Notes: generated by a model from the sequence alone, not told the origin. Positions 15,663 to 22,452 are shown, numbered from the stretch's first letter. The stretch is DNA of 22,984 nt from Phosphoribacter sp964647395 (GCA_964647395.1 CAZYHR010000050.1:1-22984); one strand, 5' to 3'. A program made the numbers and translations.

Positions 15663-16661
15663 GTGCGCCCGGTGATCCTCGACGTCGACACCGGCGTCGA
15701 TGACGCCTGCGCGATCCTGCTCGCGGCGCGGCACCCGGCCCTGGATCTGCGGGCCGTGACCTGCGCCGGCGGCAACGCCCCGGTCGACGACGTCGTGCGC
15801 AACACCCTCACCGTCCTGCAGACCTGCGCCCGGGCCGACGTGCCGGTCGGCCGGGGCGCCGACCGGCCCCTGCTCGAGCCGGCCCGGCACGCCCGGCACG
15901 TGCACGGCGACGACGGCATGGGCGACCTGGGCTGGCCCGCACCGGCCCTGCGCGCAGACCCCCGGCACGCCGTCGAACTGCTGCGCGACCTGCTCGTGGC
16001 CGCCGCCGCGACGGCCGATCCGGATCAGCGGATCACCCTCGTCCCGCTCGCCCCGCTCACCAACGTCGCGCTGCTGCTGCGCACCTATCCCGAGGCCGCC
16101 GCGGGGCTGCGCGAGATCGTCTTCATGGGCGGTGCCGCCCAGGCGGGCAACGCCACGGCGTCGGCCGAGTTCAACGTCTTCCACGACCCTGAGGCGGCCG
16201 CGATCACCCTCGAGGCCGCGGCCGACCTCGCGGTCCCGGTGACGATGTACGGCTTGGACGTCTTCTACGACCCGGTCGTCACCCGCACCGAGGCCGCCGC
16301 GCTGACCGCCATCGGCCACCGCGGCCCGGCCGAGCTCGCCGGCCGCCTCATCACCTTCCAGTGCGACCGCTTCGCAGCCGATTCGGCGACCATCGGCGAC
16401 GCTGGCGCGGTGTGCGCGGTCGCCGATCCGGCGGGGCTGGTCACCGAGCGACTGCCGATCCGGGTCGAGCTGGCCGGCAGCTGGTCGCGCGGGCGCACCA
16501 TCCTCGACCGGCGCGACTGGACCGGCGACCTCGTGCACGATCCGCACGGGCCGGCCCCCCTGTCGGTCCGGGTCGCGCTGGCCGTGGACGGGCCACGGTA
16601 TGCCGCCCTGTGGCGGCATACCGTCTCGGCGCCGGACCGGATGCCCCAGGAGGCACCGTGA
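15663..16661 (+). CDS. Nucleoside hydrolase (IunH/RihA-B type)
   Basis: These enzymes split nucleosides into base and ribose. The 332-residue protein starts MRPVILDVDTGVDDA, the calcium-binding DxDxGxDD signature (Asp9, Asp13, Asp14). LAPLTNVALLLRTYPE, FMGGAAQAGN, SAEFNVFHDPEAAAI and the late SRGRTILDRRDW region follow in the usual order. One feature is unusual. The C-terminal motif normally written HD, with a catalytic His before the calcium ligand Asp, reads GDAGAV, so the His appears to be Gly; group and substrate may differ from classic IU-nucleoside hydrolases. The gene overlaps the ribokinase start by 4 nt (GTGA). A perfect inverted pair of GCGGCATAC motifs lies near its 3' end. The start is a GTG with a -10-like CATACT 6 nt upstream. 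Confidence 0.9.
   Translation: MRPVILDVDTGVDDACAILLAARHPALDLRAVTCAGGNAPVDDVVRNTLTVLQTCARADVPVGRGADRPLLEPARHARHVHGDDGMGDLGWPAPALRADPRHAVELLRDLLVAAAATADPDQRITLVPLAPLTNVALLLRTYPEAAAGLREIVFMGGAAQAGNATASAEFNVFHDPEAAAITLEAAADLAVPVTMYGLDVFYDPVVTRTEAAALTAIGHRGPAELAGRLITFQCDRFAADSATIGDAGAVCAVADPAGLVTERLPIRVELAGSWSRGRTILDRRDWTGDLVHDPHGPAPLSVRVALAVDGPRYAALWRHTVSAPDRMPQEAP
16595..16624. repeat. Perfect inverted repeat (13-bp arms) built from two GCGGCATAC motifs
   Basis: ACGGTATGCCGCC (16595-16607) and GGCGGCATACCGT (16612-16624) are exact reverse complements separated by CTGT. The structure lies within the last 25 codons of the nucleoside hydrolase gene, 33 nt before the ribokinase start. The RNA would form a very stable hairpin. 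Confidence 0.95.
16648..16653 (+). promoter_or_regulatory. Strong ribosome binding site deciding the ribokinase start
   Basis: AGGAGG ends 4 nt before the GTG at 16658, which overlaps the upstream stop codon. It fixes the start even though the frame is open upstream. Confidence 0.8.
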
Positions 16662-17482
16662 CCGGCCGCGTCGTCGTGCTCGGCTCGCTCAACGTCGACG
16701 TCGTCGTGCCGGTCGCGCGCATCCCCGGACCGGGCGAGACCCTGCTCGCCACCGGCCCGGTGGCCCGCTACGCCGGTGGCAAGGGCGGCAACCAGGCGGT
16801 CGCGGCAGCCGCGGCCGGTGCCGCCGTGGTCATGGTCGGGGCCGTCGGCGCCGACGAGCCGGGCCGGGCGTATGCCGCCCGCCTGACCGCCCGCGGCATC
16901 GACGCCGCGCTGCGGGTCGCCGACGACGTGGCCACGGGCACCGCCTACATCACGGTCAGCGCCGACGGCGAGAACGCCATCGTCGTCGTGCCCGGTGCCA
17001 ACCATCGCCTCGACCCGGCGAGCCTGCCCCGGCTGGCCAGCGCAGATGTCCTGCTCTGCCAACTCGAGGTGCCGGTGGAGACCGTCGCCGCCGCCGCTCG
17101 CGCCGCCGCCGCAGCGGGCGCCCGGGTCGTCATCAACGCCGCACCGTATGCCGCCCTGCCGCCCGACGTGCTCGCGCTCGCCGACCCGCTCGTCGTCAAC
17201 GAGCACGAGGCGGCCCTGCTGGCCGACTCGGGTCTGGTGGCCCGGTCGCTGCTGGTGACCTTCGGTGCCGCGGGAGCCGTCTGGGACGGCGAGCGGGTGG
17301 CCGGCGTGCCGGTGCCCAGCGCCGAGGTGGTCGACACGACGGGGGCCGGCGACGCCTTCTGCGGGGCGTTGGCCGCCGCCCTGGCGCGGGGCGCCGACCG
17401 CCGTCGTGCGCTCGTCCTGGCCGGGCGGGCCGGCGCTGACGCGGTGCGCCGGCCCGGTGCGCAGCCCGATCCGGTCCTGTGA
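16658..17482 (+). CDS. rbsK: Ribokinase (PfkB family)
   Basis: Ribokinase phosphorylates D-ribose to ribose-5-phosphate, matching the upstream nucleoside hydrolase as a nucleoside salvage pair. The 274-residue protein begins VVVLGSLNVDVVVPV. The PfkB substrate motif YAGGKGGNQAVAAAAAG is at about residues 38-54, and the ATP/anion-hole motif DTTGAGDAFCGALAAAL is near 225-241, with its Asp as predicted base. VNEHEAALL is also typical. It is slightly shorter than the usual 290-310 residues. The GTG at 16658 has AGGAGG 4 nt upstream and overlaps the previous gene. Two GCGGCATAC copies (16870-16878 and 17146-17154) both encode Tyr-Ala-Ala using TAT. Other PfkB sugar kinases cannot be ruled out. Confidence 0.88.
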   Translation: MTGRVVVLGSLNVDVVVPVARIPGPGETLLATGPVARYAGGKGGNQAVAAAAAGAAVVMVGAVGADEPGRAYAARLTARGIDAALRVADDVATGTAYITVSADGENAIVVVPGANHRLDPASLPRLASADVLLCQLEVPVETVAAAARAAAAAGARVVINAAPYAALPPDVLALADPLVVNEHEAALLADSGLVARSLLVTFGAAGAVWDGERVAGVPVPSAEVVDTTGAGDAFCGALAAALARGADRRRALVLAGRAGADAVRRPGAQPDPVL

Positions 17483-17509
17483 CGACGGCGCCGCTGGCGA
17501 ATCATCGCG

Positions 17510-17515
17510 TACACT
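17510..17515 (+). promoter_or_regulatory. Possible -10 element of the secreted LDTR-repeat protein gene
   Basis: TACACT lies about 90 nt before the ATG at 17607. I could not find a matching -35. The leader holds two GAGCTC palindromes (about 17547-17562), AT-richer than the flanking genes. Transcription from here would give an untranslated leader of some 85 nt. Confidence 0.3.
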
Positions 17516-17606
17516 GCAGGTGCATGATCGGCGCATCGCGCCAAGAGCTCGGGGGAGCTCATCGGGGATCAGTCGTCCATCGCCTGCATCCGAAAGATCA
17601 TCCATC

Positions 17607-19286
17607 ATGGCCCTTCGCGCTCTCCTCAGCGTTGCTCTCCTGACGGCCTTCTCGCTGCTGGGCTCCGGCTCGGCCTCCGCCGAGCCAGGTCCCACCCGCC
17701 CCGCGTCGACCCCGGTCGCGATGAGCGGCCCGACCAGCCCCACGGGTCCGTCGACCGGCCCCGCCGGCCCGTTGACCTCGGCCGCCGACCAGCCGGTCAC
17801 CCAGGCGGTCTCCCCGCGTCACCAGTGGGGCTATCTGCCGGTGACCCCGGCGCGGCTGCTCGACACCCGCCCGGGTGAGAAGACGGTCGACGGCCGCTAC
17901 CTCGGCGGCGGCAAGCTCGGGCCGGGCGGTTACCGCGAGGTCGCCGTCGCCGGCCGAGCCGGCCTGCCGGCCGCCGCCGACATCGCCGCCGTCGTCGTCA
18001 ACATCACCGGCATCATGCCCTCGTCCGGCACCTTCCTGTCGGCCGTGCCGCTGGGCACGGCGGGCAGCGCGGCGAGCAACCTCAACCTGGCCGGCGGCGA
18101 GGTGGCGGCCAACCTCGCCGTCGTGCCGACCGGCCACCAGGCGTCCATCCGGGTCTACAACGCGGCCGGCTCCACCGACGTGGCCCTGGATGTCGTCGGC
18201 TACTTCCGGACCGCCGCCGTGTCCGACTTCTCCGGAGCGACCCCGTTGCGGCTCATGGACACCCGGGCGGGTGAGCCGACCTTCGACGGGCAGCAGACCG
18301 GCGCGGGCGCGATCGGCCCCAAGGCCACCCGCGCGGTCAACCTCTCCCGCCCCGGCCTGTCCACGCGGGGCCTGAGCGTGCAGCCCGGTGATGTCGTGGT
18401 CCTCAACGTCACGGGCGTCCAGCCGACCGCCGGCACCTTCCTCACCGTCTACCCCGGCCGGACGACCCGGGGGGATGTCTCCAACGTCAACCTCCCGCAG
18501 GGCAGCATCATCCCCAACCTCGTGTTCGCCAGGGTGGGCAGCGACGGGACCGTGCTGGTCTACAACGAGGCGGGCAGCACCCACGTCATCGTCGACCTGG
18601 CCGGGGTCGTCGACGGCGAGGCCAACATCGTCGCGCTGGACGGCCCGGCCCGCTATCTCGACACCCGCTCGTCCGGCGGCGCACTCGGGCCGGGCGCGAC
18701 CCGCACCGTGAAGATCGGCGGGACCTCGCAGGTGCCTGCGGGGGCCCGGGCCGCCGTCATCTCCCTGACCGCCGTCAGCCCGACCGTGGGCACCTTCGTC
18801 GCCGTCTATCCCGGCTCGGCCCGGCCCACCATGTCGAACCTCAACGCGCCGGCCGGGGCGATCCGGGCGAGTTCCGCCGTCGTCCCGTTGGCCGCCGACG
18901 GCACCACGACGATCTACAACGCCGCCGGCCGGGTGCAGGTGCTGGTCGACGTCGTCGGCTTTGTCATGCAGTCGGACCCGGTGGTCACCGGGCACGTGCT
19001 GCAGGCCAACGGCAGCAGCCTGCCCGGGGCGGTGGTCACCCTGACCAGCACCCTCTACCCCTACTCGACGCAATACCCGGGCAGCGTCCGCGTCGTCGCG
19101 GACAGCAGGGGCTACTACCAGGCCAACCTGCCGGCGCCGGGTGGCTGGACCGCCTGCTCGACGGGGGTCGCCGGGGAGTACCCGCGCGGCTGCTGGACCG
19201 AGAACGGCACCGGCCCGGTCGGCGACACCTTCGGGGTGTGGTCCTATTCCTACGTCTACCCGGTGACCCTCCGCCTCTCCCGCTGA
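17607..19286 (+). CDS. Secreted protein with three LDTR-type repeats and a C-terminal beta-sandwich-like domain
   Basis: I do not recognise a named function. The 559-residue product has a clear signal peptide (MALRALLSVALLTAFSLLG, cleavage expected after ASA near residue 26) and a Pro/Ser/Thr linker to about residue 70. Three homologous units of about 115-130 residues follow, near 80-205, 210-335 and 348-455. Each opens with RLLDTR, RLMDTR or RYLDTR. Each then has LGPG-like and VVVNITG/VVLNVTG/VISLTAV strands, SGTF/AGTF/VGTF, and SN(L/V)N. Each ends with VYNAAGST or IYNAAG followed by VDVVGF. The last ~100 residues (VTGHVLQANGSSLPGAVVTLTS onward) resemble a carboxypeptidase-regulatory-like domain. 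Such LDTR repeats recur as surface modules in actinobacterial exported proteins. The start ATG has only a weak ribosome binding site. The stop lies 4 nt from the opposing gene's stop. Confidence 0.82.
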   Translation: MALRALLSVALLTAFSLLGSGSASAEPGPTRPASTPVAMSGPTSPTGPSTGPAGPLTSAADQPVTQAVSPRHQWGYLPVTPARLLDTRPGEKTVDGRYLGGGKLGPGGYREVAVAGRAGLPAAADIAAVVVNITGIMPSSGTFLSAVPLGTAGSAASNLNLAGGEVAANLAVVPTGHQASIRVYNAAGSTDVALDVVGYFRTAAVSDFSGATPLRLMDTRAGEPTFDGQQTGAGAIGPKATRAVNLSRPGLSTRGLSVQPGDVVVLNVTGVQPTAGTFLTVYPGRTTRGDVSNVNLPQGSIIPNLVFARVGSDGTVLVYNEAGSTHVIVDLAGVVDGEANIVALDGPARYLDTRSSGGALGPGATRTVKIGGTSQVPAGARAAVISLTAVSPTVGTFVAVYPGSARPTMSNLNAPAGAIRASSAVVPLAADGTTTIYNAAGRVQVLVDVVGFVMQSDPVVTGHVLQANGSSLPGAVVTLTSTLYPYSTQYPGSVRVVADSRGYYQANLPAPGGWTACSTGVAGEYPRGCWTENGTGPVGDTFGVWSYSYVYPVTLRLSR

Positions 19287-19290
19287 GGCG

Positions 19291-20562
19291 TCACCCCGGC
19301 TCGACGACCACGGCGGCGCCGGTGCCGCCGACGGTCGTGACGACGACGGTGGCGGCTCCCGGCCCCGTGCCGCGCAGGTCGGCGGCCAGCCGCACCGCGT
19401 CGGCCGAGGAGCCGCGCTTCTTGACGGTCACCGAGCCGATCCCGCGCTGACGCAGCCAGGCGCGGATCGGTTTGACCCGCAACGGCATCGCCTCGACGAC
19501 CCGCCACCGCCGGGCCCACGGCACGACGACCTCGCGAGCCGACCCGACGTAGCCGCCGGCCAGCTCGCCACCCTCGACGGCCCGCGCCAGCGCGCCGGTC
19601 AGCCCGGCTCGCACGACCGCCCGGTCGGCCTCGTAGAGCCACGGCCCCACGCCGGCCAGCGAGCCGACCGGCGGTGGCGGGTCCGCGGCGTCGGCCTCGG
19701 TCACCGTGCTCGCCCCCGCCGTCGTCGGCGCCACCCGCGCGGTGCGGCCGGGCGTGCGCACCAGCGGCCCCCACCACACCGCGCACTCGAGCACCTCGCC
19801 GCGCCACGAGCTCCACTGCGCCTCGCACCCGGCCGGCAGCGCCGCGTGCGGGAAGGCCGGCGTGAGCTTGCACCCGGTCGCCGGCACCTGCCCGGCCCAG
19901 TGCTGCACCTGCGCCCAGCTCGGCGAGAGGTCCGCGAGCCGCCACAGTCGCCGGGTGCGCCCCTGCGCGTCGGCGATCCCGCTGGTGCGCCGCGCCGGGT
20001 CCACCCACACCCCGGTATGCCGCGTCGCGGCCCCCTGCGGCAGCCGCACTTGCTCCGCCGGCCGGCACGCGACCTCGGCCCGGCCCGGCTCGATACCCTG
20101 GGCGCGCGCGACGGCGGCGAGGTTGACGCGGGCGATCTCGGCGGTGCCCCGATCGGCGTCCACGGCGTGCACGGCCAGCCCGGCCACGAGCAGGTGCAGC
20201 GCGTCGAGCCCGACGCCGCAGCCGAGGTCGAAGACCTGCTCGATCGGGCCCACAGCCCCCGACCCGTCGCCACCGGCCCAGCGGAACCGGTGGGCGTGGT
20301 CCGCGGCGAGCTGCGGTCGGGTCGCCTGCTCCAGCCCGTCGCCGGTGAGCAGCAGCAGGTCGGCCAGCGGCCCGAGCTTGGCCTGAGCACGGGCCCGCAG
20401 CCGGGCCTGGGCCAGCGCCGCGCTGACCAGCGCCGGGTCGTGCCCCTCGGCCCGCAGCCGGGTGCTGACCGCGAGAGCCGAGTCCTCGGCATACCGGCCG
20501 ATCCGCTCGAACAGCGCCCGCCCCTCGGGTCCGGCCAGGCGGGGCACGAGCTCGGGGTCCAC
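19291..20562 (-). CDS. Class I SAM-dependent methyltransferase with C-terminal THUMP-like domain
   Basis: The 423-residue product has a helical N-terminal part and a SAM-binding core VFDLGCGVGLDALHLLVAG (about 125-143), followed by HAVDADRGTAEIARVN and WVDPARRT. The C-terminal part has PLRVKPIRAWLRQRGIGS and VKKRGSSADAVRLAADLRG. That matches the THUMP-like domain of this actinobacterial family, which suggests an RNA substrate; this is inference. The GTG at 20562 gives the common DPELVPRLA N-terminus and has CAGGAT 6 nt upstream (leaderless). A longer reading to 20634 would overlap the divergent GcdH-type gene. Two GCGGCATAC-type copies (20015-20023 and 20487-20494) lie inside. Its 3' end converges on the LDTR protein gene with a 4-nt gap. 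Confidence 0.86.
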   Translation of the reverse strand: MDPELVPRLAGPEGRALFERIGRYAEDSALAVSTRLRAEGHDPALVSAALAQARLRARAQAKLGPLADLLLLTGDGLEQATRPQLAADHAHRFRWAGGDGSGAVGPIEQVFDLGCGVGLDALHLLVAGLAVHAVDADRGTAEIARVNLAAVARAQGIEPGRAEVACRPAEQVRLPQGAATRHTGVWVDPARRTSGIADAQGRTRRLWRLADLSPSWAQVQHWAGQVPATGCKLTPAFPHAALPAGCEAQWSSWRGEVLECAVWWGPLVRTPGRTARVAPTTAGASTVTEADAADPPPPVGSLAGVGPWLYEADRAVVRAGLTGALARAVEGGELAGGYVGSAREVVVPWARRWRVVEAMPLRVKPIRAWLRQRGIGSVTVKKRGSSADAVRLAADLRGTGPGAATVVVTTVGGTGAAVVVEPG

Positions 20563-20568
20563 GCCCGC

Positions 20569-20574
20569 ATCCTG
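20569..20574 (-). promoter_or_regulatory. -10-like hexamer for a leaderless THUMP-like methyltransferase mRNA
   Basis: On the minus strand GGCAGGAT ends 6 nt before the GTG at 20562. It lies back to back with the similar element of the divergent gene at 20593-20598. Confidence 0.45.
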
Positions 20575-20592
20575 CCACTGCTGCGCGGGTGG

Positions 20593-20598
20593 CAGGCT
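20593..20598 (+). promoter_or_regulatory. -10-like hexamer for a leaderless GcdH-type mRNA
   Basis: GGCAGGCT ends 7 nt before the ATG at 20606, and no ribosome binding site lies between them. The two divergent leaderless promoters are about 20 nt apart. Confidence 0.5.
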
Positions 20599-20605
20599 GG
20601 GACCC

Positions 20606-21787
20606 ATGATGCAGCGCACGCCTCGCGAGGGCACCGACCTGGCCGGCCTCGACGACCTGCTGACCGCCGACGAGCGGGCGGTGCGCGACTCGGTGCGGGC
20701 GCTGTGCGAGCGGCACCTCGACCCCTACGTCGCCGACTTGTTCGAGCGTGGCGAGATCGACGACCCGCGCGGGCTGATGCGGGTCTTCGGCGAGCACGGG
20801 CTGCTCGGCATGGGTCTGACCGGCTACGGCTGCGCGGGCATGTCGTCGGTCGACTACGGCCTGGCCTGCCAGGAACTGGAGGCCTCCGACAGCGGCCTGC
20901 GGTCGCTGGTGTCGGTGCAGGGCAGCCTGGCGATGACGGCGATCCACCGGTGGGGCAGCGAGGCGCACAAGCAGCAGTGGCTGCCGCGGATGGCCGCGGG
21001 GGAGGCGATCGGCTGCTTCGGGCTCACCGAACCCGATGCGGGCAGCGACCCGGCGAGCCTGCGCACCCGGGCCCGGCGGGACGGCCCGGACTGGGTGCTC
21101 GACGGGACGAAGCTGTGGATCAGCAACGGCACCATCGCCGACGTCGCGGTGATCTGGGCGCAGACCGACGAGGGCATCGCGGGCTTCCTGGTGCCGACCG
21201 ACGCCCCCGGCTTCTCGGCCCGCCCGGTGCACCACAAGCTGTCCTTCCGGGCCTCCTCGACCGCGGAACTGGCCCTGGTGGGCGTGCGGCTGCCCGATGC
21301 GGCGGTGTTCCCCGAGGTGCGCGGCCTCAAGGGGCCGCTGGCCTGCCTGGCCGAGGCCCGGCTGGGCATCGTCTGGGGGTCGATGGGCTCGGCCCGGTCC
21401 TGCCTCGAGACGGCGATCGGCTATGCGGTGCAGCGCGAGCAGTTCGGCCGTCCCATCGGTGCCTTCCAGCTGACCCAGGCCAAGCTGGCCGACATGCTGG
21501 TCGACTACACGACCGGGGTGCTGCTGGCCGTGCACCTGTCCCGCCGCAAGGACGCCGGCACGCTGCGCCCCGAGCAGGTGAGCGTCGGCAAGCTCAACAA
21601 CGTGCGCCGGTCGCTGGAGATCTGCCGGTCCGCGCGGACCATCCTGGCCGCCAACGGCATCTCGCTCGACTACCCGGTGATCCGGCACATGGCCAACCTC
21701 GAGTCGGTGCTGACCTACGAGGGCACCAGTGAGATGCACCAGTTGGTCATCGGCCAGGCGCTGACCGGGCTGGCCGCCTTTCGTTGA
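20606..21787 (+). CDS. gcdH: Acyl-CoA dehydrogenase of the glutaryl-CoA dehydrogenase type
   Basis: The predicted reaction is FAD-dependent oxidation and decarboxylation of glutaryl-CoA to crotonyl-CoA, in lysine/tryptophan breakdown. The 393-residue protein has GCFGLTEPDAGSDPASL, GTKLWISNG, REQFGRPIGAFQLTQAKLADM and a C-terminal TYEGTSEMHQLVIGQALTG, where the Glu in YEGT is the catalytic base position. The GCDH subfamily is supported by RSLVSVQ: Arg and the second Ser occupy the places that bind the glutaryl carboxylate in known GCDH. PVIRHMANLESV and LAANGIS are also GCDH-like. The start is the first of two adjacent ATGs, with a -10-like CAGGCT 7 nt upstream. No partner genes for lysine degradation lie nearby. 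Another short-chain acyl-CoA specificity remains possible. Confidence 0.85.
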   Translation: MMQRTPREGTDLAGLDDLLTADERAVRDSVRALCERHLDPYVADLFERGEIDDPRGLMRVFGEHGLLGMGLTGYGCAGMSSVDYGLACQELEASDSGLRSLVSVQGSLAMTAIHRWGSEAHKQQWLPRMAAGEAIGCFGLTEPDAGSDPASLRTRARRDGPDWVLDGTKLWISNGTIADVAVIWAQTDEGIAGFLVPTDAPGFSARPVHHKLSFRASSTAELALVGVRLPDAAVFPEVRGLKGPLACLAEARLGIVWGSMGSARSCLETAIGYAVQREQFGRPIGAFQLTQAKLADMLVDYTTGVLLAVHLSRRKDAGTLRPEQVSVGKLNNVRRSLEICRSARTILAANGISLDYPVIRHMANLESVLTYEGTSEMHQLVIGQALTGLAAFR

Positions 21788-21802
21788 GCTGCGAGCTGGG
21801 TC

Positions 21803-21968
21803 GGGGGTCCACGGGGGGCGGAGCCCCCCGGTGCGTGGTGGGGGTTGGGGGGTCCACGGGGGGCGGAGCCGCCGGTGCGTGGTGGGGGTTGGGGGGTCCG
21901 CGGGGGGCGGAGCCCCCCGGTGCGTGGTGGGGGTTGGGGGGTCCACGGGGGGTGGAGCCCCCCGTGCG
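21803..21968 (+). repeat. Tandem ~45-bp G-rich hairpin repeats downstream of the GcdH-type gene
   Basis: About 3.6 copies of a 44-45 bp unit are present; the GTCC landmark recurs at 21807, 21852, 21896 and 21941. Each unit has GGGGGGC-GGA-GCCCCCC or a variant, a 7-bp GC stem, then GTGCGTGGTGGGGGTTG. The second copy has lost one base and weakened its stem. The fourth has an 8-bp stem with ACGGGGGG and CCCCCCGT. The array starts 15 nt after the stop and ends at the groES control region. It probably terminates transcription and may form other G-rich structures. Confidence 0.9.
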
Positions 21969-21995
21969 TTGGCACTCAACTTGACCGAGTGCTAA
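21969..21995 (+). promoter_or_regulatory. CIRCE element 1 (HrcA operator)
   Basis: TTGGCACTC, a 9-nt spacer, then GAGTGCTAA matches the CIRCE consensus TTAGCACTC-N9-GAGTGCTAA with one change in the left arm. It overlaps the -35 of the groES promoter, so HrcA binding should block RNA polymerase until heat shock. Confidence 0.95.
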
Positions 21996-22009
21996 CGCGC
22001 TCCTAGATT
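21981..22009 (+). promoter_or_regulatory. Sigma-A type promoter of groESL
   Basis: TTGACC (-35, 21981-21986) and TAGATT (-10, 22004-22009) are separated by 17 nt. The -35 sits inside CIRCE element 1 and CIRCE element 2 begins 6 nt after the -10, the layout known for actinobacterial groESL promoters. Confidence 0.9.
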
Positions 22010-22014
22010 TGGCA

Positions 22015-22041
22015 TTAGCACTCTCCCCCCGAGAGTGACAG
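22015..22041 (+). promoter_or_regulatory. CIRCE element 2, right arm degenerate
   Basis: TTAGCACTC is a perfect left arm; after a 9-nt spacer the right arm keeps GAGTG and then diverges. It lies at or just after the expected transcription start. Confidence 0.8.
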
Positions 22042-22099
22042 ACAGCCAGGTCGGCGTCGACCCCCGCGACGGCGAGGTCGGCCTGGACACCAGACATCG

Positions 22100-22123
22100 G
22101 GCGGGCACCGGGTGTGCCCCGCC
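22100..22123 (+). other. Stem-loop in the groES 5' leader
   Basis: GGCGGG pairs with CCCGCC and CAC with GTG across one bulged C, giving a 9-bp stem with a 5-nt loop. It ends 9 nt before the purine-rich ribosome binding site of groES. Stability or thermosensing roles are speculation. Confidence 0.4.
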
Positions 22124-22150
22124 ACCACGACGAAAGGGAAGGACACCGAC

Positions 22151-22444
22151 ATGTCGGTCTCCATCAAGCCGCTCGAGGACCGCATCCTCGTCAAGTCCCT
22201 CGAGGCCGAGACCAAGACCGCCTCGGGCCTGGTCATCCCGGACACCGCCAAGGAGAAGCCGCAGGAGGGCGAGGTCCTGGCGGTCGGCCCCGGTCGCATC
22301 GACGACAAGGGCAACCGCGTGCCGGTCGATGTCGCAGTCGGCGACCGGGTCATTTTTAAATAGTACGGCGACAACCGGGACATACACGGCGGGCAGGAGT
22401 ACCTCATCCTGTCGGCCCGCGACGTCCTGGCCGTCGTCGGCTGA
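22151..22444 (+). pseudogene. groES: GroES co-chaperonin frame interrupted by an in-frame amber codon
   Basis: GroES is the lid of the GroEL chamber. ATG 22151 follows a good ribosome binding site (GGGAAGGA). The frame begins MSVSIKPLEDRILVK, with the mobile loop ETKTASGLVIPDTAKEKPQEG and AVGPGRIDDKGNRVP. Codon 71 (22361-22363) is TAG, at the place of the conserved Lys in VIYSKYGG of relatives. The same frame continues for 26 codons, ending GGQEYLILSARDVLAVVG and TGA, giving exactly 97 codons, the normal GroES length. Codons 68-79 are unlike the family and AT-leaning (ATT TTT AAA TAG, ATA), while both flanks are canonical. A 70-residue product would lack the C-terminal strands used for ring contacts. 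A sequence error, a real mutation or read-through are all possible. Confidence 0.85.
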
Positions 22445-22452
22445 GTCCGCTC

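Noticed and set aside
13174..15675. A long plus-strand open frame opposite the HNH and GH3 genes
   Set aside because: It is an antisense shadow of two well-supported minus-strand genes and shows no domain-like pattern.
21715..22097. Minus-strand frames with repeated Pro/Gly/His-rich peptides across the hairpin array
   Set aside because: They simply translate the 45-bp GC-rich repeat and the groES leader; there is no start signal and they overlap the CIRCE/promoter region.
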